Origin: Fimenecus sp045613585
Lineage (GTDB): Bacteria > Bacillota > Clostridia > Oscillospirales > Acutalibacteraceae
DNA length: 7,535 nucleotides
Reading direction: 5' to 3'
Assembly (NCBI GenBank): GCA_045613585.1
Contig: JAZLBG010000052.1
Coordinates: forward strand, 1-7,535
Shown piece after piece: positions 1 through 6,116 of the stretch; position 1 is the stretch's first letter, and every line of letters begins with the position of its first letter. Below the pieces are notes generated by a model that saw only the letters and a list, made by a program, of their open reading frames with translations, did not search any database and had not been told where the DNA came from. A program made the translations under genes and the position numbers.

Positions 1-21
1 GGGAGAGATAGGCTTTAATAG

Positions 22-144
22 GCGTTTTTGACTACCCCTCAGTCAACTTCGTTGACAGCTCCCTTACTCGCCTGCCGGCTCAGACAGCGCTAATTCGGCA
101 TCCACCGGATGCCCGCGCCCTGACAAGGGGAGCCGAGAAAACGC
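22..144. repeat. GC-rich structured intergenic repeat (REP/MITE-like)
   Basis: This non-coding block is much richer in G+C than everything around it and is built of nested inverted repeats. Outer arms GCGTTTT (22-28) pair with AAAACGC (138-144). A perfect hairpin GTCAAC-TTC-GTTGAC lies at 42-56. GCTCCCTT (58-65) pairs with AAGGGGAGC (125-133) with one bulged base. Inside, GGCATCC-ACC-GGATGCC (97-113) forms a 7-bp stem with a 3-nt loop. The motif string CCCCTCAGTCA...TGACAGCTCCC...AGGGGAGCC resembles a palindromic repeat that I recognise from intergenic regions of gut Ruminococcaceae; this is recall, not a search. No reading frame or protein signal is visible. It could act as a transcript-end or RNA-stabilising structure for the gene to the left, or be a non-autonomous mobile repeat. 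Confidence 0.6.
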
Positions 145-202
145 ATATAAAACAGTTAGACAAACTCAAATTTATCTCACAAACACAAATTCTACTTAAT
201 TC

Positions 203-231
203 TTGCATTATGTCTTTATCTTTGATAAAAT
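203..231 (+). promoter_or_regulatory. Sigma-A-type promoter of the GH13 gene
   Basis: A -35 box TTGCAT (203-208) and a -10 box TAAAAT (226-231) are separated by exactly 17 bp. A TG dinucleotide at 223-224, one base before the -10, makes an extended -10 (TGATAAAAT). Initiation would fall near 238, leaving a leader of about 20 nt before the ribosome binding site GAGGTG (250-255). No operator or catabolite-repression palindrome was recognised between 145 and 260. Confidence 0.6.
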
Positions 232-260
232 AGACTGATTATGATTTTTGAGGTGTAGTT

Positions 261-2123
261 ATGGGATTTATTCCTTACAATTCAAGGGATTTATTCTTTA
301 AAAATAAATTTGGTAGTATCTGTGTAGGTGAAGAAATCCATCTTCGCCTTGTTCTTCCACGTTCATTTTGTTGTAGTGGTGCATGCCTTATGCTTCGTCG
401 TGATGACAGTGTTTATGAAGAGCACTCTATGATGTGGGCAGGTATGTGCGGTGATGATGCTGAAATTTGGGACATTCACACAACAGTTGAAACCGAAGGG
501 TTGTATTGGTATCACTTTGACTATTTCTCTTCTTATGGTAGAAGTTCTATTTTGCAAACAGATGACGGAATTGGTGATTTTTCTGGCAATCATCTTGCTC
601 GTAAAGACTGGCAACTTACTGTTACAGAAAAAGATTTTACTACTCCCGATTGGCTTAAAGGTGGCATAATCTATCAGATTTTTCCTGACCGTTTTTATAA
701 TTCAAATGTTAAAAAAGAAAATGTACCAACAGACCGTGTTATGCGTGAAGATTGGGGCAACGAGCCTGAATGGAAACCAACGCCTGAAGGTAAAGTCCTT
801 AACAATGATTTTTTTGGTGGCGACCTTAAAGGAATAGAAGAAAAACTGCCTTATCTTAAAGATTTAGGCGTTAGTTGTATTTATCTCAACCCTATTTTTG
901 AAGCACATTCAAATCATCGCTATGATACTGCTGATTATGGAAAAATTGACCCTGTTTTAGGCGACGAAAAAGATTTCAAAAATCTTTGCAAATCTGCAAA
1001 AAATCTTGGTATCCACATAATTCTTGATGGCGTTTTCTCTCACACTGGGGATGATAGCGTTTATTTTAATAAAAAAGGCAGATATTCTACACTTGGTGCT
1101 TATAACTCAACAGAAAGTCCATATTATAAATGGTACAAATTCGAAAATCACCCTGACAAATACCAAAGCTGGTGGGGCTTTGAAACCTTACCTGAGGTTA
1201 TTGAAGAGGGTGAAGAATATCGCAACTTTATTAACGGCAAAGGCGGTATAATTGAAAAATGGCTCAAAGCAGGTGCAAGCGGATTCCGTCTTGATGTCGC
1301 CGACGAATTGCCTGATATTTTTATTGACGAATTAAGAGCAAGACTAAAAGAAACTGACCCACATGCACTTCTTATGGGTGAAGTTTGGGAAGATGCTACA
1401 ACAAAGCACAGTTATGGTAGTCGCAGACGATATCTTTTAGGCAGTCAGTTTGACTCTGTTATGAACTACCCTTTTGCTAATGCTATTATTGATTTTTGTC
1501 GTAATGGCAAAGCAGAATATTTTATGTCAGCTATTATGCAGATTGTTGAAAATTATCCAAAACAATGCCTTGACGTTATGATGAATCATATCGGCACTCA
1601 CGATACAGAGCGTGCAATCACTAAAATTGCAGGTGAAAGTTGTGAATATCGTGACAGAGCGTGGCAATCTTGCCATTCATTAGGTGATAAATATCAAAAA
1701 GGCGTGCAACTTCTTAAGTGTGCAGTTGCTTTGCAATTCACTCTCCCCGGCGTGCCGTCTGTTTACTATGGTGATGAAGCAGGAATGGAGGGTTATAAAG
1801 ACCCATTTAATCGTGGTTGCTACCCTTGGGGTAATGAAAATCTTGAACTTCTTGATTTTTACAAGGCAATGGGCAAAATAAGACGTGAAAATCCAGTTTT
1901 TGAAAAAGGATACTTCTCCCCTGTTTCTTCAATGCTTGGATGTGTAGCATATCGCAGACACGACGAAAAAGGTGATGTTATGGTAATTGTAAATCGCAAC
2001 GAGCATCCTATTTCTTACAGATTACCTGATTACTGTACAAATGCAAAAGCACTTTACGGAAATACCCCTGAAAACAACGAAGTGCAGATTGATGGTTGCG
2101 CTTTCGTGATACTTGCCTTGTAA
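261..2123 (+). CDS. GH13 alpha-glucan hydrolase (neopullulanase/cyclomaltodextrinase/maltogenic amylase type)
   Basis: This 620-residue enzyme should hydrolyse alpha-1,4 (and possibly alpha-1,6) links of maltodextrins, cyclodextrins or pullulan by the retaining GH13 mechanism. No signal peptide is seen, so it probably acts in the cytoplasm on imported oligosaccharides. Residues about 1-125 form an N-terminal beta domain like CBM34, followed by the barrel beginning at IYQIFPDRF (137-145), typical of subfamily GH13_20. Conserved regions are all intact: DGVFSH (256-261), GFRLD with the nucleophile D345, GEVW with acid/base E374, and THDTER with H447 and D448. PGVPSVYYGDE (496-506) closes the barrel, and about 545-620 is the C-terminal beta domain. 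GAGGTG at 250-255, 5 nt before the ATG, supports the start. Length is slightly above the roughly 585 usual for the subfamily. The exact substrate cannot be read from sequence. Confidence 0.92.
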   Translation: MGFIPYNSRDLFFKNKFGSICVGEEIHLRLVLPRSFCCSGACLMLRRDDSVYEEHSMMWAGMCGDDAEIWDIHTTVETEGLYWYHFDYFSSYGRSSILQTDDGIGDFSGNHLARKDWQLTVTEKDFTTPDWLKGGIIYQIFPDRFYNSNVKKENVPTDRVMREDWGNEPEWKPTPEGKVLNNDFFGGDLKGIEEKLPYLKDLGVSCIYLNPIFEAHSNHRYDTADYGKIDPVLGDEKDFKNLCKSAKNLGIHIILDGVFSHTGDDSVYFNKKGRYSTLGAYNSTESPYYKWYKFENHPDKYQSWWGFETLPEVIEEGEEYRNFINGKGGIIEKWLKAGASGFRLDVADELPDIFIDELRARLKETDPHALLMGEVWEDATTKHSYGSRRRYLLGSQFDSVMNYPFANAIIDFCRNGKAEYFMSAIMQIVENYPKQCLDVMMNHIGTHDTERAITKIAGESCEYRDRAWQSCHSLGDKYQKGVQLLKCAVALQFTLPGVPSVYYGDEAGMEGYKDPFNRGCYPWGNENLELLDFYKAMGKIRRENPVFEKGYFSPVSSMLGCVAYRRHDEKGDVMVIVNRNEHPISYRLPDYCTNAKALYGNTPENNEVQIDGCAFVILAL

Positions 2124-2141
2124 AGCAAATGCATATATGAT
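2113..2141 (+). promoter_or_regulatory. Possible internal promoter before the membrane-protein gene
   Basis: TTGCCT (2113-2118), inside the last codons of the GH13 gene, lies 17 bp upstream of TATGAT (2136-2141). The spacing and both boxes fit a sigma-A promoter that could drive the next two genes independently. The AT-rich context makes chance matches likely, and no terminator is visible between the genes, so simple co-transcription with the GH13 gene is equally possible. Confidence 0.28.
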
Positions 2142-2177
2142 ATTATTTTATTGAAAAAATTATTGGTGGTTAAAAAA

Positions 2178-2873
2178 ATGACTAAAGCATTCGGCTATTT
2201 ACCAAAAAATCAAAGAATTTTATGGCTTGCACTCCGCATTATCATTCTTGCTTGGGGTGTTTATGGTCTTTTTCACGGGTCTGTTGTTGAGTTTTTAGAG
2301 GCAATTTTTGCAATCATATTCACTCACCTGTGGGATTTCTTTCAGATTTTTGGCAAAAAGTCATTTATTATTGAAGTTGAAGCATCAACACAAACTATGC
2401 TTTCTCTTTTTATTTTTATTGCTGTTTGTGTAGGCTCAACGCTTAACAACCGTACCACATTTGAGCATTTCGACATTGTAACACACTGTGCATCAGGCGT
2501 ACTTTCTGCTTGGTTTGGTTACGATTTTGCAAATATTATCTATCGCAAACGTGGTGATTTAGGCCCTGCTATGTCATCACTTTTCTCACTCGCTTTTTCA
2601 CTCAGTATTGCAGTAGGTTGGGAAATTTATGAATTTTCAATGGACAAGCTTTATGGTATGACTTTACAAAAAGGCAATACTGACACCATGATGGATTTTA
2701 TCAGTTGTGCTATTGGCGCAGTAATCACTATGCTTTTAGTCGCGTTTTTACGTAATGGTATTATCGGCAAAAACAAAGGAAAAATCCAAGAAGAGCGTCG
2801 TCTTGAAAAAGAAAAACGCCTTCTTAAAGATAAACTTTATCTTGATTACATTAACTCACAGGAGGAAAAATAA
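2178..2873 (+). CDS. Six-helix integral membrane protein, DUF2238/YjdF-like
   Basis: Starting at the ATG at 2178, the protein has 231 residues. Hydrophobic segments lie at about 12-32, 36-56, 74-89, 102-121, 131-149 and 176-192, followed by a highly charged Lys/Glu/Arg-rich helix (about 197-222) likely to be cytoplasmic. Conserved-looking polar motifs sit in or beside the helices: HFDIVTHCASG (97-107), GWEIYEF (147-153) and NTDTMMD (167-173). This order of an H..SG segment, a WE(I/F)xEF segment and a DTMxD segment is what I recall of the DUF2238 (YjdF) membrane family, whose biochemical function is unknown. A TTG 27 nt upstream (2151) is in frame, but it lacks a ribosome binding site, whereas GGTGG (2165-2169) sits 8 nt before the ATG. 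The stop codon overlaps the next start (TAATG), so the two genes are translationally coupled. Confidence 0.75.
   Translation: MTKAFGYLPKNQRILWLALRIIILAWGVYGLFHGSVVEFLEAIFAIIFTHLWDFFQIFGKKSFIIEVEASTQTMLSLFIFIAVCVGSTLNNRTTFEHFDIVTHCASGVLSAWFGYDFANIIYRKRGDLGPAMSSLFSLAFSLSIAVGWEIYEFSMDKLYGMTLQKGNTDTMMDFISCAIGAVITMLLVAFLRNGIIGKNKGKIQEERRLEKEKRLLKDKLYLDYINSQEEK
2861..2865 (+). promoter_or_regulatory. Ribosome binding site coupling the lipoprotein gene
   Basis: A perfect GGAGG lies inside the last codons of the membrane-protein gene, 7 nt before the ATG at 2873 that shares a base with the upstream stop (TAATG). This fixes the lipoprotein start and indicates coupled translation. Confidence 0.8.
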
Positions 2874-3748
2874 TGAAAAAAATTATTTCACTTCTTCTCA
2901 CAATACTTATGCTCTCACTTATGCTTACATCTTGCTCAAAACCCGCAAAAGTGAAAGTAAATGGTGTAAAAATTGATAATGAAATCTACACATATTTTGA
3001 AAACAGCCTTCCAAAAGACGAAAACGGAAATGTAAGTGAAGATGCAATTAAAAATGCAATTTCTCGCTATGTTACAATCAATTCAGAGTTTGCTAACCGT
3101 AATCTTTCAATTGATTCCGATGTTAAAGGTGCTCTTTCAAAATCAGTAAACGACCTTTGGCATCTTTATGGAAATCACTATAACAAACTTGGTGTTTCAA
3201 AGCAGACGCTTTATAAAATTGAGCTTTCAAAACAATATGAAAACACTCTTCTTGCTGACTACTTCAGTGATGTAAGTGAAGACGAAATAAAAGAATATTT
3301 TAAAGAAAACTATATTGCAATTCGCTTTGTAACAGGTTATCTTTTTAATATTGATGAAACTGGTGCAAGTGTTGCTATGACAAAAGAACAAAAAAATTCT
3401 GTAATTGAATCATACAATTCAGTTGTTACTCTTATCAATGAAGGTACTCTTATTGAAGAGGCTGTTGCATCTTTAGGTGAAAACACAGAAGTACACAACA
3501 CACTTATCAACGCCTTTTCTGATGGTACTTTTCCACAAGGATTTTTTGAAAAAGTTAAAGGTGTTGAAACAGGAAAAACTGCAACAATCACTCTTGATGA
3601 CTACATTTTCCTTGTGCAAAGAATAGATGTTTTTGACAAAACATACGGATATTATGAAAACAACCGCACAGCTTGTCTTGAAGCAATGAAAGGTGACGAA
3701 TTTTCAAAAGTTATCGACAATTGGTCTAAAAATTACATAGCAGAATAA
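2873..3748 (+). CDS. SurA/PrsA-like lipoprotein (parvulin-type foldase relative)
   Basis: This is a 291-residue exported lipoprotein. Lys2-Lys3 and a hydrophobic stretch (4-18) end in the lipobox LTSC, with the lipidated Cys at 21. The mature N-terminus VKVNGVKIDNEIYTYF (27-42) matches the opening of SurA-N/PrsA chaperones, where a xVNGxxI strand precedes a helix. Residues about 55-145 are helical and charged and end in SEDEIKEYFKENY (135-147), as often seen just before a parvulin insert. Residues about 148-252 could be a degenerate parvulin-like domain (ending ITLDDYIFLVQRIDV, 239-253), but the classic parvulin GxLG and G(Y/W)H motifs are not evident. Peptidyl-prolyl isomerase activity is therefore doubtful; an extracytoplasmic folding role is inference. 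It is tightly coupled to the membrane protein upstream, suggesting that the two act together at the envelope. Confidence 0.7.
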   Translation: MKKIISLLLTILMLSLMLTSCSKPAKVKVNGVKIDNEIYTYFENSLPKDENGNVSEDAIKNAISRYVTINSEFANRNLSIDSDVKGALSKSVNDLWHLYGNHYNKLGVSKQTLYKIELSKQYENTLLADYFSDVSEDEIKEYFKENYIAIRFVTGYLFNIDETGASVAMTKEQKNSVIESYNSVVTLINEGTLIEEAVASLGENTEVHNTLINAFSDGTFPQGFFEKVKGVETGKTATITLDDYIFLVQRIDVFDKTYGYYENNRTACLEAMKGDEFSKVIDNWSKNYIAE

Positions 3749-3754
3749 AAAAAT

Positions 3755-3826
3755 TGTCATTCTGAGGAGTGAAACGACGAAGAATCTTTTAATTCAGTTA
3801 AGATTCTTCGCACGCTCAGAATGACA
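3755..3826. repeat. Dispersed palindromic repeat (TGTCATTCTGAG family)
   Basis: A 12-bp perfect outer inverted repeat, TGTCATTCTGAG (3755-3766) with CTCAGAATGACA (3815-3826), encloses an 11-bp perfect inner repeat, CGAAGAATCTT (3778-3788) with AAGATTCTTCG (3800-3810), around an 11-nt loop. The left and right linkers between the two stems are unequal (11 and 4 nt). The core words are ones I recognise from intergenic repeats found in many copies in diverse bacterial genomes; multiplicity here cannot be checked. There is no run of T after the stem, so it is not a canonical terminator. It sits between the lipoprotein stop and the tRNA gene. Confidence 0.65.
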
Positions 3827-3838
3827 TTGAATAAATAC

Positions 3839-3913
3839 GCCTCCATAGTTAAATGGATATAACAAATCCCTCCTAAGGATTAGTTACAGGTTCGATTCCT
3901 GTTGGGGGTGCCA
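3839..3913 (+). tRNA. tRNA-Arg, anticodon CCT (reads AGG)
   Basis: A full cloverleaf of 75 nt with encoded CCA (3911-3913) can be drawn. The acceptor stem is 3839-3845 with 3903-3909, and the discriminator is G3910. The D stem is GTTA (3848-3851) with TAAC (3860-3863). The anticodon stem AATCC (3865-3869) pairs with GGATT (3877-3881) and holds the loop CTCCTAA, whose centre CCT (3872-3874) is the anticodon. The T stem ACAGG (3886-3890) pairs with CCTGT (3898-3902) around TTCGATT. The acceptor has two wobble pairs, G1:U72 and U4:G69; the first is unusual. No clear dedicated promoter is seen upstream, so it may be read from the lipoprotein operon. A strong terminator follows directly. Confidence 0.95.
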
Positions 3914-3914
3914 A

Positions 3915-3950
3915 AAAAATCCACCCACTCAACCGAGTGGGTGGATTTTT
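3915..3950. terminator. Bidirectional intrinsic terminator between tRNA-Arg and the ACP gene
   Basis: A perfect 16-bp stem (3915-3930 with 3935-3950) with the 4-nt loop AACC (3931-3934) includes the core CCACCCACTC/GAGTGGGTGG. The stem is flanked by A's on the left and T's on the right, so either strand gives a hairpin followed by a U run. It would end the tRNA transcript rightwards and the ligase-carrier protein operon, whose last stop codon is at 3959, leftwards. Confidence 0.9.
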
Positions 3951-3958
3951 GCATTCTT

Positions 3959-4183
3959 TTACATATTCTTTTCAAGGAATTTTACAACATCGCCAACAGT
4001 TTTGATTTTTTTAACTGCTGAATTTGGAATATCAATATCAAATTCATCTTCAAGACCACAAATAAGTTGAATGAAACTTAAAGATGTAAATTCAAAATTT
4101 TTATCAAGTCTTGTTTTTTCAGTAAAAGCTAAATCGTCACGGCCTGTTACTTCTGAAAAAACTTTTTCAATTCGTTTAATCAT
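3959..4183 (-). CDS. Freestanding acyl carrier protein
   Basis: This 74-residue protein has the normal length and four-helix pattern of a carrier protein. The phosphopantetheine attachment site is Ser34 in FTSLSFIQLI (32-41), followed by the acidic recognition helix GLEDEFDIDIP (43-53). A Thr (33) replaces the usual Asp of the DSL motif, which argues against the housekeeping fatty-acid ACP and for a dedicated carrier. It must be converted to the holo form by a phosphopantetheinyl transferase not present in this window. The gene starts 3 nt after the stop of the adenylating ligase, and its ribosome binding site (AAGGGA) lies in that gene's last codons, so the two are translationally coupled. 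The inferred role is to receive the acyl group activated by the ligase and present it to the divergently encoded NRPS. D-alanyl carrier function is less likely because no dlt genes are present. Confidence 0.9.
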   Translation of the reverse strand: MIKRIEKVFSEVTGRDDLAFTEKTRLDKNFEFTSLSFIQLICGLEDEFDIDIPNSAVKKIKTVGDVVKFLEKNM

Positions 4184-4186
4184 AAA

Positions 4187-5905
4187 TTATCCCTTCTTTT
4201 CGTTCATATCTGCAGTAAGTTTCTTGAAATTAATTTTACCCATAGCAGTTCTTGGCAACTCTTCTTGGAATATAACATCTCTTGGCATTGCAAACTCTGC
4301 AACATTGTTTTTACAAGCCTCAAGTATTCTCTCGCGAAGAGCATCAAGGTCTGCGCTCATACTTGTTGGCTGAACAACTGCCACTACACGCTGACCAACA
4401 CTTCTGTCTTCAATACCAATTACACAGCTCACTGCAACGCCATTACAACCATTAATTACCTCTTCAATCTGTGTTGGGTAAATGTTGTAACCTGCTGAAA
4501 TAATCATTTTGCAGTGTCTTTGACGATAATACAAATATCCGTCTTCATCCATACAACCAATATCACCTGTATGAAGCCATTTTTCTCCGTCTTCGTGCAT
4601 CTGTAAAGCAAGGTTTGTTTCAACTTCATTTTTGTAATAGCCCTTCATAAGTGTAGGACCAGTTATACAGATTTCACCATCTTCACCACGAGGCAATTCA
4701 TTGTGAGTACCAAATTCGCAAATCTTGATTTTATTGTCAGGAAGTGGTAATCCTGTACTACCATATTTGTGTGCAAAGAATGGACTGATACAAGCCGCAG
4801 ACAAGCATTCTGTAAGACCATATGCCTCTGTCATCTGCTCAGTTGAGCCGCCCTTTTCAAGATATTTATCCATTCTGTTATGAAGTTTATCACTCATTTT
4901 ATCCCCTGAAAATGCAACCATTTCAAGGAACGATAAATCTTGTTTTTCTATCTCTTCTGAACGAGAAAGTGCTTCAAACAAAGCAGGCACAGCATACACG
5001 TGATTAATCTTCTTTTTGAAAATAAGCTTTGTGCAAGCCTTAAAATCAAACTTAGGAACAAGAAAAACACACATTCCGAAATAAAGCATTGTGTGCATAC
5101 ACATAGCAAGCCCAAATCCATGGAAAACAGGCATAAGTGCCAAAGCTTTTTTACCTGCTGCATCTTTTGTATTGTCACGCTTGATTTCTTCTGCTTGAAT
5201 TGCCATACAGTTAAAAGCACGATTATGTATCATAACGCCTTTTGGAATACCTGTTGTGCCTCCACTATAAAGAATAGCAGCAATATCGTCACCTTTTCCG
5301 TCATCAACAGGAAGTGGCTCTTTTCTCTGTTTGCCTCGTTTAAGAAAATCATTCCAATAAACAACATCATGATTTGGGTTAAAACTCAAATCTAACTTAT
5401 TCTTCATCAGATAAAGCGGTTTAAGATACGCAGGAAGCGCATCTGCAATTCTTGCTAAAATCATTACAGGCTTTTGTGATGTTTCCCACTCAACCTCTGC
5501 AAGTTTAGGATAAAACATATCAAAAGTAATAACCGCTTTGCTATCAACATGCTCAACAAATCTTTTAATTTCATTTGCAGAAAGTAATGGATGAATCATA
5601 TTAGCAACTGCACCCATACGATTGATTGCATAAACAGAAATAAGCGCTTGTGGTGTATTCGGTGCAACAACTGAAACAAAATCGCCTTTTTTAACGCCAC
5701 TTGCCAACAAAGACTGTGCAACCAACTCAATCTGCTCAATCATCTGTGAGAATGTGATTTTTTTGTTATTGAATTCTAAAGCGTTATAATTTGGGTACTT
5801 CTCAGCAGTTTCTTTTAAAAGAGAAACCATTGAAAACTCAGGATATTCTGGGCGAAAATTTTCAGGAGCATGATTATCACTCCAAATATTTCTTTCACGT
5901 CTCAT
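4187..5905 (-). CDS. AMP-dependent acyl ligase (acyl-CoA/acyl-ACP synthetase, adenylate-forming)
   Basis: This 572-residue member of the ANL superfamily makes an acyl-adenylate from a carboxylic acid and ATP and passes the acyl group to a thiol. Visible motifs, in order, are the P-loop YSGGTTGIPKG (213-223), the A5 adenine-site motif TEAYGLTE (359-366), HTGD (445-448) with the ribose-binding Asp448, the hinge region RQRHCKMIISAGYNIYP (461-477), and the C-terminal catalytic lysine Lys557 in PRTAMGK (551-557). All key residues are intact. A stretch at about 150-200 fits long-chain acyl ligases better than NRPS A domains. Whether the acceptor is CoA (FACL) or the carrier protein directly (FAAL) cannot be decided by eye, but the coupled carrier gene 3 nt downstream favours loading of that carrier. 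GGAG (5916-5913), 7 nt before the ATG, supports the start. Acid specificity is unknown. Confidence 0.9.
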   Translation of the reverse strand: MRRERNIWSDNHAPENFRPEYPEFSMVSLLKETAEKYPNYNALEFNNKKITFSQMIEQIELVAQSLLASGVKKGDFVSVVAPNTPQALISVYAINRMGAVANMIHPLLSANEIKRFVEHVDSKAVITFDMFYPKLAEVEWETSQKPVMILARIADALPAYLKPLYLMKNKLDLSFNPNHDVVYWNDFLKRGKQRKEPLPVDDGKGDDIAAILYSGGTTGIPKGVMIHNRAFNCMAIQAEEIKRDNTKDAAGKKALALMPVFHGFGLAMCMHTMLYFGMCVFLVPKFDFKACTKLIFKKKINHVYAVPALFEALSRSEEIEKQDLSFLEMVAFSGDKMSDKLHNRMDKYLEKGGSTEQMTEAYGLTECLSAACISPFFAHKYGSTGLPLPDNKIKICEFGTHNELPRGEDGEICITGPTLMKGYYKNEVETNLALQMHEDGEKWLHTGDIGCMDEDGYLYYRQRHCKMIISAGYNIYPTQIEEVINGCNGVAVSCVIGIEDRSVGQRVVAVVQPTSMSADLDALRERILEACKNNVAEFAMPRDVIFQEELPRTAMGKINFKKLTADMNEKKG

Positions 5906-5954
5906 TTTATTTCTCCGTGTTTTCGTAATTTAAGGACTAAACAACCTCAATATA

Positions 5955-5982
5955 ATTATAATCAAAAAATTGCAAATTTCAA
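5955..5982 (-). promoter_or_regulatory. Promoter of the ligase-carrier protein operon
   Basis: Reading leftward on the - strand, TTGAAA (5982-5977) and a perfect TATAAT (5960-5955) are 16 bp apart. Initiation would be near 5948, about 43 nt upstream of the ligase ATG. The match is good, though the region is AT-rich. Confidence 0.55.
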
Positions 5983-5987
5983 GAGCT

Positions 5988-5997
5988 TTTGGCCAAA
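5988..5997. promoter_or_regulatory. TTTGGCCAAA palindrome between divergent promoters
   Basis: This perfect 10-bp palindrome lies 5 bp upstream of the -35 box of the leftward promoter and about 30 bp upstream of the rightward -35. Its position suits a dimeric regulator serving both transcripts. An 8-bp inverted pair, AACAACCT (5940-5947) and AGGTTGTT (6004-6011), brackets it and the leftward promoter. No regulator gene is in the window, so a binding role is inference. Confidence 0.3.
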
Positions 5998-6028
5998 TGC
6001 GACAGGTTGTTGATTGTGGTGTTTTTCC

Positions 6029-6058
6029 TTGACATCTTGCCCTATTATAATATATAAT
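6029..6058 (+). promoter_or_regulatory. Promoter of the NRPS gene
   Basis: A consensus TTGACA (6029-6034) is followed after 18 bp by a consensus TATAAT (6053-6058). Initiation would be near 6065, giving an untranslated leader of about 60 nt before the NRPS start at 6128. A second TATAAT (6046-6051) is too close to the -35 to be used with it. Confidence 0.6.
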
Positions 6059-6086
6059 AAATTTATATATAATTAATTATAATAGG
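6041..6086. promoter_or_regulatory. Inverted repeat over the NRPS -10 region (candidate operator)
   Basis: CCTATTATAAT (6041-6051) is repeated in exact inverted form as ATTATAATAGG (6076-6086), 11 bp each, with a 24-nt AT-rich spacer that itself pairs partly. The arms flank the -10 box (6053-6058) and the likely start site. A protein bound here would block the promoter. It is a candidate repressor operator, or in part a hairpin in the leader RNA. Confidence 0.4.
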
Positions 6087-6092
6087 AAAATT

Positions 6093-6116
6093 ATGCGTAC
6101 AAAAAGCATTCTTTAA
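6093..6116 (+). CDS. Possible 7-residue leader peptide upstream of the NRPS
   Basis: ATG at 6093 opens a frame of seven codons (MRTKSIL) closed by TAA at 6114-6116. AGGA (6084-6087) stands 5 nt before it, a plausible ribosome binding site. The stop overlaps the first bases of the NRPS Shine-Dalgarno AAGGAG (6115-6120), so ribosomes ending here would occupy the NRPS initiation region. This geometry is typical of translational coupling or leader control, but so short a frame can easily occur by chance. Confidence 0.22.
   Translation: MRTKSIL

Noticed and set aside
1..260. Riboswitch or T-box leader for the GH13 gene
   Set aside because: The structured block ends about 60 nt before the recognised promoter and is not in the predicted transcript. 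No T-box sequence or terminator with a U run precedes the start codon.
363..614. 83-codon - strand frame within the GH13 gene, and other overlapping + strand frames there
   Set aside because: These are alternate-frame shadows of a gene with complete catalytic motifs.
2151..2177. In-frame TTG start extending the membrane protein by nine residues
   Set aside because: No ribosome binding site precedes it, while GGTGG lies 8 nt before the ATG at 2178.
3755..3826. Intrinsic terminator of the lipoprotein operon
   Set aside because: The stem is strong but no T run follows on either strand. The convincing terminator is at 3915-3950.
3839..3913. tRNA-Arg as attachment site of a genomic island carrying the NRPS locus
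   Set aside because: tRNA-Arg genes are common integration sites, but no integrase gene and no repeated tRNA 3' end are visible in the window, and the following terminator and convergent gene arrangement look ordinary. A search for a second copy of the tRNA 3' end beyond the NRPS would decide.
5000..5395. 131-codon open frame on the + strand inside the ligase gene
   Set aside because: It is antisense to an intact ligase with all motifs, has no ribosome binding site or recognisable domain, and its composition reflects the opposite strand.
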